Part shown: positions 1 through 8,895 of the stretch, piece by piece | How positions within the stretch are numbered: position 1 is the stretch's first letter | Layout: every line of letters begins with the position of its first letter | DNA from: Bifidobacterium biavatii DSM 23969 | GTDB taxonomy: Bacteria; Actinomycetota; Actinomycetes; Actinomycetales; Bifidobacteriaceae | Assembly: GCF_000741165.1 (NCBI RefSeq) | Contig: NZ_JGYN01000004.1 | Location: 236,440 to 300,439, forward strand | Direction of reading: 5' to 3' | Length of the DNA stretch: 64,000 nt | Made by a program: the position numbers and the translations under genes | The notes under the pieces: generated by a model | Told to the model about the DNA's origin: nothing | What the model saw: the letters and a program-made list of their open reading frames with translations, nothing else | The model's database searches: none

Positions 1-1
1 G

Positions 2-235
2 CGGGTTCCGGCGTTTCTGCGGTCCGCGGCGGCGGCCGAGCAGGTGCGCGTGCACCGCGAGTTCAATGCGGAGGCACTGCGCCGTGAACTGTCCCGGTAC
101 GGTTCGCGGATGATTCGCGCCGCGTCGAGCGAGGAGATGTTCGACGAATTCGTGCGGCTGGCGTCGTTGTCGATGACGTCCGCCGCGTTCAACCAGCTGC
201 GCGCGGGACAGCAGAACATGGGAGGTGTCCGATGA
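2..235 (+). CDS. C-terminal fragment of a DUF58-like protein (partial)
   Basis: This reading frame is open from the window edge to TGA at 233-235, so only the last 77 residues are visible. The fragment is Arg/Ala-rich and predicted helical, and no diagnostic motif can be seen. The assignment rests on context: in MoxR/Bat-type clusters a DUF58 protein lies directly before a small membrane protein and two von Willebrand A proteins, which is the order here. Its stop overlaps the next start (ATGA), so translation is probably coupled. The internal GTG at 44 is unlikely to be the real start, because the frame continues unbroken upstream. Confidence 0.5.
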   Translation, partial: RVPAFLRSAAAAEQVRVHREFNAEALRRELSRYGSRMIRAASSEEMFDEFVRLASLSMTSAAFNQLRAGQQNMGGVR

Positions 236-759
236 ACGCGATCGCGGATGGTACGGCCGATCTGAACCCGGTGCCGCAGCTTGCGCTGACCACTCCCCTG
301 CTGGCGGTGATCATCGGCTGTCTGGTGTTGGCGGCCGCACTGATCGCCTTGACGGTCGTCTTGTCGCGGCCGCGGCGCGTGCCGGCGAATGCGCCGCGCC
401 GCGGCAATCACATGACCGGCGGCGACGCGGCGGCGTGGCATGCCCGCATCGATGGCATCGTCGCCCGGTACGAGGCGAAGGAACTGACGCGGGAGCAGGC
501 GTTCGTCGAGCTTGCGGAAACGACCCGTGATTTCGCCGGGGCCGCGACGGGACGCGACATGCGTGCGAGCACGCTGCGCGATCTGTCCTCCCTCCCCCGC
601 AATGCCGGCGACCGGCAGGGTCTTGACCTGTTGCGGCAGACCGTCGCCGCGCTGTATCCGCCGGAATTCGCCGATGCCGCGCTGAACAGGCACGCCGCGT
701 CGATCAACGTGCGCGAGGCGGCCGGATGGGTGTCGAATCTTGTGGAAAGGTGGCGCTGA
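232..759 (+). CDS. Single-pass membrane protein of a MoxR/Bat-type cluster
   Basis: This 175-residue protein has one hydrophobic segment at about residues 22-45. A basic stop-transfer stretch follows (RPRRVPANAPRR), then a helical cytoplasmic domain of about 120 residues. No enzyme motif is visible. It sits between the DUF58-like gene and the first VWA gene, overlapping the former by ATGA and the latter by TGATG. This is the position that small DUF4381-like proteins hold in Bat clusters, though similarity to that family is inferred from layout only. It may recruit the MoxR ATPase or the VWA proteins to the membrane. Function is otherwise unknown. Confidence 0.6.
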   Translation: MNAIADGTADLNPVPQLALTTPLLAVIIGCLVLAAALIALTVVLSRPRRVPANAPRRGNHMTGGDAAAWHARIDGIVARYEAKELTREQAFVELAETTRDFAGAATGRDMRASTLRDLSSLPRNAGDRQGLDLLRQTVAALYPPEFADAALNRHAASINVREAAGWVSNLVERWR

Positions 760-1856
760 TGCTTTCCTGGCAGTGGCCGTGGGCCGCCGCGGCGGGCGCA
801 TTGTGCGTCCTCGCCGTCATCCTGCTCGTCGCGGCATTGGGCAATCCCCGGCGCGGCAGGCGAAACGGAGACGCCGAACAGGCTGAACGCAACGGCAAGC
901 TCTATGAGATGCCGGTGTTCTCGCTGGACGACGATCTGAACACCGAGCAGGCGTCCCGTCTGTTCCATCAGTGGCGTGCGCTGAGCCGCCTGGCCGCCGC
1001 GCTGCTGGTCGCGGCGCTGGCGCTGTGCGTCGCGTTGCTGGCGCGCCCGTCCGTCATCGACCGCAGCGAGGAGGTGTCGAGCAGTCGTGACATCGTGCTG
1101 TGCCTCGACGTGTCCGGTTCGACACTGCCCTACGACCGCGAAGTGCTGGAAACGTATCTGGATCTCGTGTCCAACTTTCAGGGCGAGCGCATCGGTTTGA
1201 GCATCTTCAACTCCACGTCGCGCACGGTCTTCCCGCTCACCGACGACTACGCGCTGGTCGCGCGCGAGCTGAAAAGCGCGGCCACGACGCTCAAAGGCGT
1301 CGAATCACAGGCCGACATCGACAAAATGAGCGACCAGCAGTACCAGGAGATCTCCGACTGGCTCGACGGCACGCAGAACCGCACCAACGCGACGTCACTG
1401 ATCGGCGACGGCGTGGTCAGCTGCGCGGCGATGCTGCCCGGATTCGCGTACGGGTCGGGCGGTTCCGGCGACGCGCGGCAACGCGCCGCGTCAATCGTGC
1501 TCGCCACCGACAACGTCGTGTCGGGCAAGCCCACGTATTCGCTGTCCGCGGCGCTGGATCTGGTCCACAGTGCGGGCATCACCGTCGACGGACTGTTCTC
1601 CGGGCCCAAGGAGAGCGAATCCGAATCAACCACCACGGACATGAAAAAGCTCATCGAATCGCACGACGGCATGTTCCTCACCCAGTCGAACGGCGCGAGC
1701 GTCAACGAACTCGTGCGCAGCATCGATCAGCGGCGCACCACGCACAGCGAACGTACGTCCAAGGCATCCGTTGCGGATGCGCCCGGCTGGTGGGCGCTCG
1801 CGCTGACTGTGTTCGTGGTCGCATGGCTGGCCGTCGCATGGAGGTTGCGCCGATGA
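759..1856 (+). CDS. VWA-domain membrane protein (BatA-like)
   Basis: The start is taken as ATG 759, overlapping the preceding stop (TGATG), because the longer open frame from 726 lies inside the previous gene. The 365-residue product has hydrophobic segments at about residues 8-28 and 77-97, a von Willebrand A domain from about 110, and a C-terminal membrane segment at about 345-362. The MIDAS motif DVSGS (near residue 117) should bind a divalent metal. In MoxR-DUF58-VWA clusters such proteins act with an AAA ATPase in envelope-stress or maturation functions. The substrate in bifidobacteria is not known. It overlaps the next gene by ATGA. Confidence 0.8.
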   Translation: MLSWQWPWAAAAGALCVLAVILLVAALGNPRRGRRNGDAEQAERNGKLYEMPVFSLDDDLNTEQASRLFHQWRALSRLAAALLVAALALCVALLARPSVIDRSEEVSSSRDIVLCLDVSGSTLPYDREVLETYLDLVSNFQGERIGLSIFNSTSRTVFPLTDDYALVARELKSAATTLKGVESQADIDKMSDQQYQEISDWLDGTQNRTNATSLIGDGVVSCAAMLPGFAYGSGGSGDARQRAASIVLATDNVVSGKPTYSLSAALDLVHSAGITVDGLFSGPKESESESTTTDMKKLIESHDGMFLTQSNGASVNELVRSIDQRRTTHSERTSKASVADAPGWWALALTVFVVAWLAVAWRLRR

Positions 1857-2908
1857 CATGGCATGATTTCACGCTTTCCCCCGCGCTCGGCTGGCCCGCC
1901 GGCGCGTGTCTCGCTGCGCTGATGACGGCGTTGGCTGTGACCGAAATCGTGCTGCATGCGCGGCGCCGCGATTCGAGCGACGAAACGGTTGCGGCGTGCG
2001 TGCGGCGCGTGCTGCTGTGCGTGACGCTCGCCGTGATGATGCTCACGCCGAGCGTCGTGTCGACGACGAGCAGCCGCGCGGTGAACGCCACCGACGTGGT
2101 CATCGCCGTCGACGTAACCGGCTCGATGGCCGTGCAGGACGCGCAATACGGGTCCGCTCAGACCGTCACCCGTATTGACGCGGCCAGGCAGGCCGTCAAG
2201 GACATCACGTCGCTGTATCCGGACGCGAGCTTTATGGGCGTGCGGTTCGGTGCGAGCGGTTCGCTTGACGTGCCGCTGACGCCCGACGAGCGGGCGATCG
2301 GCAACTGGGCGGATACGCTGGCCGTCGAGGCCACGTCCGTCTCGTCCGGTTCCAGCCTCGACGCGCCGCTCGACACGCTGCTGCTCGACCTCAAGTCGGT
2401 GCGCGAGGCGCATCCGAACGACGCGATCATCCTGTACGTGATCAGCGATGGCGAGCAGACCGGTACCAAGCCGCGACGTTCGTTCTCGACGCTGCGCAAG
2501 TACCTGAACGACGGGTTCGCGGTCGGCGTCGGTTCGACGCAGGGCGGCAAGATACCGGTGATCCGTGACGGCACGTCGTCCTCTTCGTCGTCCTCGCAGT
2601 CGTCCCAGTCGAAGGACGAGGCGTGGGTGACCGACCCGGACACCGGCAAACCGGGCATTTCCAAGCTCGACGAGAAGAATCTGACCAACATCGCCGACGA
2701 AATCAGCGGCACCTACCTGCACATGGACCAGACGACCACGATGACGCAGGGCGCGTCGAAACAGGCGTCATCCCGCTGGCAGGTGACCAGCACGGTGAAG
2801 CGGCGCACACGCATCACGCCCGTGGTCTGGCCGCTGGCCGCGGTTGCGCTGATCCTGCTCACGTGGGAGGCCGGTACATGGATCGTCACGTCAAGGAGGC
2901 TGCTATGA
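1853..2908 (+). CDS. VWA-domain membrane protein (BatB-like)
   Basis: This 351-residue protein has two N-terminal membrane segments (about 13-32 and 52-70), a VWA domain with MIDAS motif DVTGS near residue 88, a Ser-rich surface loop near residues 243-255, and a C-terminal membrane segment near 325-343. The start ATG 1853 overlaps the previous stop, and the open frame upstream of it is only a shadow of the first VWA gene. Paired VWA proteins of this topology are the BatA/BatB arrangement. The metal site appears intact. The final codons overlap the next start (ATGA), so five genes form one tightly coupled transcript. Confidence 0.82.
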   Translation: MTWHDFTLSPALGWPAGACLAALMTALAVTEIVLHARRRDSSDETVAACVRRVLLCVTLAVMMLTPSVVSTTSSRAVNATDVVIAVDVTGSMAVQDAQYGSAQTVTRIDAARQAVKDITSLYPDASFMGVRFGASGSLDVPLTPDERAIGNWADTLAVEATSVSSGSSLDAPLDTLLLDLKSVREAHPNDAIILYVISDGEQTGTKPRRSFSTLRKYLNDGFAVGVGSTQGGKIPVIRDGTSSSSSSSQSSQSKDEAWVTDPDTGKPGISKLDEKNLTNIADEISGTYLHMDQTTTMTQGASKQASSRWQVTSTVKRRTRITPVVWPLAAVALILLTWEAGTWIVTSRRLL

Positions 2909-3606
2909 GTGCCACGCATGGGCGTCGCGCCCGACGTGCGGACCGCAACGCACGCCGCGACAGTCGCGCTGCGACCGCGGAGAACGCCGTCGCGGACGAA
3001 ATCGATATGCCCACGACCGCCGACAGCGCCAAACCGAACGAGGGAACGACCGTACGCCGGACACGCGCCGGACTGCCGATGCGCATCGCGCTCGGAACGC
3101 TGGCCGCGATCGCGGCGGCCGCAGCCCTGATCGCCGCAGTGAACCTGCGCGCGGCGACGACGTTCAATCAGGCCACGCAAAGCCTGACCGAGCATATTGC
3201 GGCGGCCAAGGCGGACACTCCGGACTGGTCCAAGCTCAACGCGCTGCAGGAGCAGACCGACGCGCAGTTCGACGAAGCCGCGGCAGCGAGCGCCGTGCTG
3301 CTGCCGGGCATCCGCGAGGCGATCGCAGCGAACGCGGCAGTGTCGGACAAGCTGACGGCACTGGTGAAACGGAACCTTGACGCGCAGCAGGGCGGTTCGA
3401 CATCGTCTGGTTCCGGCGATTCGTCGTCGGGAGGCAACGATCAGGAGCAGTCGTCCGATTCGTCGTCGGGCGCGCTCACCGACGAACAGCGCAAGCAGGT
3501 GGAGGACCTGCTCAAGGCCAACGAGCAGTCCACGCCGTCGGGCAAGAGCACGTCCAAGGAATCGACGGTCACCAACAACACGGGCAACACGAACAAACCG
3601 TGGTGA
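2905..3606 (+). CDS. Single-pass membrane protein with helical and Ser/Gly-rich exported part
   Basis: This is the last gene of the VWA cluster, 233 residues. The start is ATG 2905 with an AAGGAGG ribosome site at 2893-2899, even though it overlaps the previous stop. A very basic, Arg-rich N-terminus (residues 1-30) precedes one membrane segment at about 58-78. A predicted helical region (about 80-160) follows, then a Ser/Gly/Asp-rich low-complexity tract. The tail is polar (NNTGNTNKPW). There are no recognisable TPRs, so calling it BatC would be over-reach. Position suggests an accessory component presented outside the membrane. Confidence 0.6.
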   Translation: MSATHGRRARRADRNARRDSRAATAENAVADEIDMPTTADSAKPNEGTTVRRTRAGLPMRIALGTLAAIAAAAALIAAVNLRAATTFNQATQSLTEHIAAAKADTPDWSKLNALQEQTDAQFDEAAAASAVLLPGIREAIAANAAVSDKLTALVKRNLDAQQGGSTSSGSGDSSSGGNDQEQSSDSSSGALTDEQRKQVEDLLKANEQSTPSGKSTSKESTVTNNTGNTNKPW

Positions 3607-3613
3607 CCGGTGT

Positions 3614-3667
3614 GTTGTCCACAGCCGACGGGCAAAAACTGTGGACGACACGCCGGGGTGTGGATAA
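3614..3667. promoter_or_regulatory. Cluster of three DnaA-box-like sites
   Basis: In the 129-bp gap after the VWA cluster are TTGTCCACA at 3615-3623, TGTGGACGA at 3640-3648 (reverse complement TCGTCCACA) and TGTGGATAA at 3659-3667 (reverse complement TTATCCACA, the exact E. coli consensus; TTGTCCACA is the usual high-GC actinobacterial form). The first two also form an inverted repeat, GTTGTCCACAG / CTGTGGACGAC. No dnaA, dnaN or rpmH is present, so this is not an obvious chromosomal origin. It could titrate DnaA or bind another regulator. Confidence 0.5.
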
Positions 3668-3735
3668 CCCCGACCATTCGACCACATACCCCGTTCCGGC
3701 TGGACACGGCCGCCGCGTCCCGGTTCAATGGGCGC

Positions 3736-4050
3736 ATGAACAGCATTTTCGCCTCATCGTCCGCGTTCGGCGTCGCATCGCCGTTCGGCGGCTCCTCCGT
3801 TTTCGGCACCGACGGCACGTGTTCCTGCCATGGCATCGTCGACGCCAGCCGCAATCTCGTCAGCGCCCGGGTCTCGCAGACGCGGCTCGCGTCCGAGGCC
3901 ATCCTCGCACCCCGCTCGCGAGGCGACGCCATCCCGTGGGAGGGCAACGCGGCCTCCCTGTTCCGCCAACGGCTCAACCAGTGCGCCGTAGACGCTCGAC
4001 TGGTCGAACACAACGCGCAAACCGTGCTGAGCCTGTGCTGGGGTGCATGA
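3736..4050 (+). CDS. WXG-like small helical protein
   Basis: This 104-residue protein carries, at about residues 67-90, the pattern W-x-G-x-A-A-x-x-F-x-x-x-L (in IPWEGNAASLFRQRL). This is the turn-and-helix signature of WXG100/ESAT-6-type proteins. The N-terminal half is Ser/Gly/Phe-rich. The start is taken at ATG 3736, because residues encoded upstream lie in the DnaA-box spacer. Its stop overlaps the start of the hydrolase gene (ATGATG), so the two are probably co-translated and may interact. No type VII secretion ATPase is in the window, so secretion is not demonstrated. Confidence 0.55.
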   Translation: MNSIFASSSAFGVASPFGGSSVFGTDGTCSCHGIVDASRNLVSARVSQTRLASEAILAPRSRGDAIPWEGNAASLFRQRLNQCAVDARLVEHNAQTVLSLCWGA

Positions 4051-5660
4051 TGGGATGGCAGGTCACTTCGACTATTTCCGGCGGCCAGCCGTATGCGGTG
4101 GCCGACCGTGAGGAATACGCGTCGCTGGCCCGGCTGCTGGACGACGTGGCCGCCGACTGGCGTGCCGCCTCCGCCGCATGGAGCGCCGCAGCATTAGAAC
4201 TGGCACAGCATCAGGCAAGCCTGACCTGGTGCTCGTCGGCGACACCGGATGAAGGCACAACTGTCAGTCATTCTTCGTTGCCCTACGGCGCGCTCATCCA
4301 ACGATGTTCCGACCTGTCGGTCGACTGCGCGACGATCGGCGAGGAATTGGACACCCTGTCGGCGCTGCTGGTGCGCGCGCACTCGCTGTACGAGGACAAC
4401 GAGGCATGGGTGCGCCGTCTGGTGACCATGACGGTGACCGCGGCGGCCATCGTCGCACCGCAGTACACCGCACTCGGCACATATGCCGTGGCCAAGGCCG
4501 GCATCTTGACCGGTTCCGCCGCTGAAGGCAAAGACAACCGCATCTACGGGCTCACCTCGACGCAATGGGCGCAGGAAGGTTTGGTCCGAGGCGCCTCGGT
4601 ATGGGTGAACGGTCTTAGACGGGCCTCGCTTCCCCTACTCAACACCGACCAGGGCTACGGCGTGGACGACGCGGCAGGATTTCTCGCCGCGGTAACCAAG
4701 CCGATTCAGGACGCCAAGCAAGGCGACGTCCTCACCGTCAGCGAAGTTATGGCAGAGGCTGTCGTGGTCAAGGAATCACATTCGGTGGCCGAATCGCTCG
4801 AAAACCTGCGTCGTCTCGCCGAAGAGCGGCTCGGCACCATCGATTTGGGGAGCAAGCTGATCTACGGCACGGTCGCCGTACAACGCTACCGGCACGCCGA
4901 CGGATCATCCGCATGGCTGATCACCATTCCCGGCACGGACGGCGAACACGATTCCCCGTTCGACTGGCTGCAGAATCTGGAAATCATGTCGGACGACCCC
5001 GTGCAGCGCATGACCGGCGACAGTGCGCGTATGGTCGCAGAAGCGATGCGGCAGGCCGGCATCGGCGCCGACGAGCCGGTTGCGCTGATCGGACATTCGC
5101 AGGGCGGCATCGTCGCGGCGACGATCGCAGCCGATCTGGCCGACCAGTACAACATTCAGCATGTGATGACCGCCGGATCGCCGGTGGCCAACCATCCTAT
5201 CCCGTCAACGACATGGGTGACGAGCATTGAAATGGACGACGAGCTGGTGGCGGCGCTCGACGGCGCACCTAATCCGTCAACCGACAACTGGCTCACCATT
5301 CGGGGCCATGCGACGCGCACCGACGTCACCTCGCAGGGCGAGGTCAGCTCGGACGGTTCATGCCTGCCCGGCAACGGGTTCTCGTCGTGGAGCCGCGGTT
5401 TCGCCGCCGAGGAAGTCAAAGGAGCCTCCGAAGACAAGGAGATCACGCATTGGCTCAAATACCATCAGGCCGCCTACAAGAACGCCTCCGATCTGGGGTC
5501 CCACGCCGTAAACGCACACGAGGAGCATTTCCGCCGGATCATTGACGGCACATTGGAGGAAACGCGCTACTATCAAGGCACCATGAGTCACACGCCGCTG
5601 CCGTCCACCGTCATGGCGCCGGACAGCGATCGCATAGACATGCAACGGTTCGACGAGTAG
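4047..5660 (+). CDS. Alpha/beta hydrolase (lipase-like) with helical N-terminal domain
   Basis: This protein has 537 residues. The C-terminal half holds a lipase-type nucleophile elbow, GHSQGG (about residues 347-352), preceded by a beta-strand (ALI). A substrate-pocket-like GTDG motif lies near 295. The N-terminal ~200 residues are helical and Trp/Ala-rich, reminiscent of the LXG/WXG class, with one Ala-rich hydrophobic stretch near residues 130-150. The start is ATG 4047, overlapping the small WXG-like gene; ATG 4050 is equally possible. No signal peptide is present. The natural substrate is unknown; a lipid or ester is inferred from the fold. Confidence 0.65.
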   Translation: MMGWQVTSTISGGQPYAVADREEYASLARLLDDVAADWRAASAAWSAAALELAQHQASLTWCSSATPDEGTTVSHSSLPYGALIQRCSDLSVDCATIGEELDTLSALLVRAHSLYEDNEAWVRRLVTMTVTAAAIVAPQYTALGTYAVAKAGILTGSAAEGKDNRIYGLTSTQWAQEGLVRGASVWVNGLRRASLPLLNTDQGYGVDDAAGFLAAVTKPIQDAKQGDVLTVSEVMAEAVVVKESHSVAESLENLRRLAEERLGTIDLGSKLIYGTVAVQRYRHADGSSAWLITIPGTDGEHDSPFDWLQNLEIMSDDPVQRMTGDSARMVAEAMRQAGIGADEPVALIGHSQGGIVAATIAADLADQYNIQHVMTAGSPVANHPIPSTTWVTSIEMDDELVAALDGAPNPSTDNWLTIRGHATRTDVTSQGEVSSDGSCLPGNGFSSWSRGFAAEEVKGASEDKEITHWLKYHQAAYKNASDLGSHAVNAHEEHFRRIIDGTLEETRYYQGTMSHTPLPSTVMAPDSDRIDMQRFDE

Positions 5661-5745
5661 TCTCCTTCGGCGTGCGCTGCCGTGCGTTGCCGCAAACTCG
5701 CCGTCGTCGACTCATCGTTGCCGTTGCGTCCAGCCATCACTGCCG

Positions 5746-6747
5746 TCAATGGCCGGACGCGATGGCAAGAGACTCCGGATCCGACTGCCGTTGCAGGCGA
5801 ATGACCAGCGAATACCGGCAGTCCGTGGCCAACCCGTCGCCGGCGGCATCGTCCCGCTGCAGTGCTGCGTCCAACCGCAGTCGCATCGCGCAGGCAAGGG
5901 ATTGGGCGACGGCGAGGCCCAGACCTGATCCTTGCTTGCCGCGCGCATCGTCGGCCTGATAGAAGCGGTCGAACAGCCTGTCCGGGTCGAGATCGGCGGC
6001 GGTCCGCGCGGCAACGGGATTGGCGAACGCGATCACGCCGCCATGCTGGCTGATCGTCGGCGCACCGCTGCCGTGACGCAGTGCGTTCGTGACGAGATTG
6101 TCGACGATGCGCCGCAACGCGGTCCGATCCGCCTCCAACGTGAACAGTTCGTCATCAAAGTCGACGGTCGGCTCCCATCCGCGCTCCTCGAACTCGGGAT
6201 AATGCCCGACGAGCACCTCGGCCACGAGCGGCTGCACGGCGACCGGTTCGAGATCGAGCGTGCGGTCGGGATCGTTCGCACGCGCATAAGCGAACAGCTG
6301 GTCGAGCAGTCCGCGCATGTCGTCCATGCGCTGCAACGCCGCCCGCAAATGACGTTCCCGCTCCGCATCCTGACCGGCACTCGACGCGGACGGGACTTCG
6401 CCGCCATCCCGGGCCGGGCGATTCCCGTCCATCGCCAGCTGAATGTGCCCCTGCGCGCCCATCAACGGCGTGCGCACATCGTGTGCGAGCGACGACAGGT
6501 CACGCTGGAACTCCTGCGTCTTGGCCATCGCAGCAATCCGCTCGGACTGGATCGCGTCCAGTTGCGCGTTGATCGCCCGAGCCAGTTCGCGGCTCGCCCC
6601 ACCCGGCAATTCCACAACCAGCCGAGCATTGCTTCCCGCCGGCCGTTCACGCAGAAACCGCGCCATCCTCCGCATCTCGCGCCCATATAGCGCAGCCCCG
6701 ATAGCAATCCCCGCAACCAGCCCGACCAGCAATCCCACCATCACCAT
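5746..6747 (-). CDS. Short-sensor histidine kinase
   Basis: The 333-residue protein has one short N-terminal membrane anchor (about residues 3-21) and no room for an extracellular sensor. A linker follows, then the dimerisation/phosphoacceptor helix with AHDVRTPL (His89) and an ATP-binding domain with GSGLGLAVAQ near the C-terminus. A start at ATG 6741 has the better-spaced ribosome site (GAAGG). Its partner is the response regulator at 9023-9841; the two genes flank an ABC exporter. Kinases of this short type usually sense through the neighbouring transporter, typically for peptide antibiotics. The inducer here is unknown. Confidence 0.85.
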   Translation of the reverse strand: MVMVGLLVGLVAGIAIGAALYGREMRRMARFLRERPAGSNARLVVELPGGASRELARAINAQLDAIQSERIAAMAKTQEFQRDLSSLAHDVRTPLMGAQGHIQLAMDGNRPARDGGEVPSASSAGQDAERERHLRAALQRMDDMRGLLDQLFAYARANDPDRTLDLEPVAVQPLVAEVLVGHYPEFEERGWEPTVDFDDELFTLEADRTALRRIVDNLVTNALRHGSGAPTISQHGGVIAFANPVAARTAADLDPDRLFDRFYQADDARGKQGSGLGLAVAQSLACAMRLRLDAALQRDDAAGDGLATDCRYSLVIRLQRQSDPESLAIASGH

Positions 6748-6800
6748 GCCTTCATCCTACGTGTTGTCTTGATCACGTTTGTTCGGTTCCGACGTTGCCG

Positions 6801-6886
6801 CGTGGAGCAGGGATGTACCATTCCCGACACGCTCCGGGCCGCTCAGCCAAGTCATACGGTCGGAAACGGCACATCCCCGCTCCACG
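6801..6886. repeat. Long palindromic element, copy A (conserved 38-nt core)
   Basis: The arms 6801-6816 and 6871-6886 are complementary at 15 of 16 positions. They enclose a 38-nt core at 6825-6862 that differs by one base from copies B (38978-39015) and C (36945-36982, opposite orientation). Inside the core GGCCG and CAGCC/CGGCC can pair as a small hairpin. It lies between the ABC permease and the histidine kinase of one operon. Confidence 0.8.
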
Positions 6887-6920
6887 CTCCCTTGCGTACC
6901 ATCGTCATGTTTGCGACAAC

Positions 6921-7796
6921 TCAGCACACGTCGCGCCGGCGGTTGACGAGAAGCGCGGCGCCGGCGGACAGGACAATCCAGCCGGCGAAGCAGATCAGCG
7001 CGTGCGCCCAGACCGGTATGCCGAGCGATACGCCGCCGGCCGTCGTGGCAAACAGGCCGGCGCTGTCGGCGTACAGTTTCACGTTGTTCGACGGCAGCCA
7101 CGGTGTCAGTTGGCCGAGCCACGGCATATACGCGGCGATCATCGACAGCACGATGTTCGTCAGAGATCCGATAACGCCCGCGCCGACGAGGACCGCAACG
7201 GCAACGCCGAACGCCTTGCTGCGCACGATCATCGCCAACGCGACGGCGATCAGCACGAACGTGGTCGTTCCCAATATTTTGAGGCCGCAGAATCCCAGGT
7301 AGGCGCCGATGCTCTCCGTATGGCGGAACCGGACGCCAAGCGCGAGACAGGACAGTTCCAAAGCGACGATCGCCACGATCGCATTCCATGCCGTCAGCAG
7401 GAATGACAACAGCAGACGGCTTGCGACGTATGGCGTCCGGCTGCGGCGTCCAGCGACGAGGTTTTTGACGAAGCCCGTATCCCAGTCATCCATCACGGCG
7501 AGCACGGCCAGCACGGCGACGCACATGGCCAGTATGGAGCCGCCGCCCATTCCCGAACTGGCCAGCATCGCGGTGTGCGAGTCCATCATGCGGGCGGTCG
7601 CCGCCAGTCCGGCGGTGGCGTTGGCCGTGACCGAAACGCCGTCCGTGTCGGTCTGCGCGGCTCCGGTGGCGGCGCCGAGCAGAATCAGCGTGGTGAGCAG
7701 GCCGGCGGTCAACAGGACGGACAGCGCGGTGACGATCCAGAATTTACGACCGTGAATGAGACGGTACAGGTCGGAACGCAACAGGTTGAACATCAT
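6921..7796 (-). CDS. ABC-2-type transporter permease
   Basis: This 291-residue integral membrane protein has about six hydrophobic segments. The first is at about residues 18-42, and a larger periplasmic loop follows it. The pattern matches the ABC-2/BcrB-type permease family. The start ATG 7796 overlaps the stop of the ATPase gene (ATGA). With that ATPase it would form an exporter or resistance pump, and the flanking two-component genes suggest induction by its substrate. The low-complexity C-terminus (VNRRRDVC) is normal. A palindromic repeat separates it from the kinase gene. Confidence 0.8.
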   Translation of the reverse strand: MMFNLLRSDLYRLIHGRKFWIVTALSVLLTAGLLTTLILLGAATGAAQTDTDGVSVTANATAGLAATARMMDSHTAMLASSGMGGGSILAMCVAVLAVLAVMDDWDTGFVKNLVAGRRSRTPYVASRLLLSFLLTAWNAIVAIVALELSCLALGVRFRHTESIGAYLGFCGLKILGTTTFVLIAVALAMIVRSKAFGVAVAVLVGAGVIGSLTNIVLSMIAAYMPWLGQLTPWLPSNNVKLYADSAGLFATTAGGVSLGIPVWAHALICFAGWIVLSAGAALLVNRRRDVC

Positions 7797-8749
7797 CGGT
7801 TTCCTTCCGTGCGGGCGTCGTCCATGAGAGCGACGAAATAGTCTTCCATGTCGCGCGATTTCGCGGACAGTTCAAGGACGGTCTGGTTCGTTTCGTGCAG
7901 CAACCGCGAAACTTCGGCCGCGTCGAATCCGCCGGAGATGGTGATCGAACCGTCCGGTTCGGCGGCGAACCGCACCGGGGCGTCCGGATTGCCCGGCAGC
8001 CGGTCTTCGAGGATCGCGAGCGCGGTCGCAGTGTCGGCGGTGCGCACGGTGAGGCTTTCGCCGCATTCGGCTTGGACTTGTTCGGCGGTCATCTCGCGTA
8101 CCATGTGGCCGTTCGCGATGACGCCGTAATGGGTGCACATGCGTTCGAGCTGGTCGAGGACGTGCGAGCTGACAACGATGGTGATGCCGCGCTGTTGGTT
8201 GAGCTGCACCAGATAGTTGCGCATGGTGCGTGCGCCTTCGGGGTCGAGGCCGTTGAGCGGCTCGTCGAGCAGCAGCAGATCTGGCCCGCCGACGAGAGCG
8301 AGCGCGAGTCCCAGCCGCTGTTTCATGCCAAGCGAGAAGCCGCCGGTCTTCTTGTGACCGGTATTGCCGAGTCCGACCTGATTGAGCAGGTCGCGGCAGA
8401 CTGGCTTCGGGTCGACGACGCCGAGCACGAGCGCCTGCGTCATCATCGTGTCGAAGGCGCTCATGTGCGGCAGCAGGCCGGGGTTTTCGATGAGTGCACC
8501 GACGCGCTGTACTCCGACAGGCGTACGGGCGGTTCCATCATTCACGTTCCCAGCGTTCCCGAACAACGTGATCTCTCCGCCGTTCGGCATTGCGAGTCCG
8601 GCGATCATTTTCATCACAGTCGACTTGCCGGCGCCGTTCTTGCCGACGAATCCGTAGATCGCGCCCTGCGGCACGGTCATGTCGAAATGGTCGACTGCGC
8701 GTTTGCCGGCGTACCGTTTGGCGAGCGATCGTATGCGAATCGCATCCAT
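7793..8749 (-). CDS. ABC transporter ATPase (BcrA/CcmA type)
   Basis: The 318-residue protein has Walker A GKNGAGKST (residues 36-44), the signature-like GGFSLGMKQR, Walker B LLLLDEPLNGLDPEG and an H-loop VSSHVLDQ. The signature reads SLGMKQ rather than LSGGQ, as is usual in the bacitracin/lantibiotic-immunity group. About 90 extra C-terminal residues follow the core domain, also typical of that group. ATG 8749 has a clear AAGGA ribosome site. It is coupled to the permease downstream and follows the response regulator after a 273-bp gap containing two hairpins. Confidence 0.9.
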   Translation of the reverse strand: MDAIRIRSLAKRYAGKRAVDHFDMTVPQGAIYGFVGKNGAGKSTVMKMIAGLAMPNGGEITLFGNAGNVNDGTARTPVGVQRVGALIENPGLLPHMSAFDTMMTQALVLGVVDPKPVCRDLLNQVGLGNTGHKKTGGFSLGMKQRLGLALALVGGPDLLLLDEPLNGLDPEGARTMRNYLVQLNQQRGITIVVSSHVLDQLERMCTHYGVIANGHMVREMTAEQVQAECGESLTVRTADTATALAILEDRLPGNPDAPVRFAAEPDGSITISGGFDAAEVSRLLHETNQTVLELSAKSRDMEDYFVALMDDARTEGNR

Positions 8750-8895
8750 AGCCGTTCCTTCCTTTTCGTTTCCTTGGATGATGCACTCATCGTATGGAAC
8801 GGATCTTGCGCAACCATCGTGCAGCCATCACGCGAATCTTGCGAAAGTCTTGCGAAAGCGTGACGGCGCCGATCACGGGCCGGCTGGGCGTCGTC

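Noticed and set aside
3614..3667. Chromosomal replication origin
   Set aside because: There are no dnaA, dnaN, gyrB or rpmH genes and no AT-rich unwinding region; three boxes are too few.
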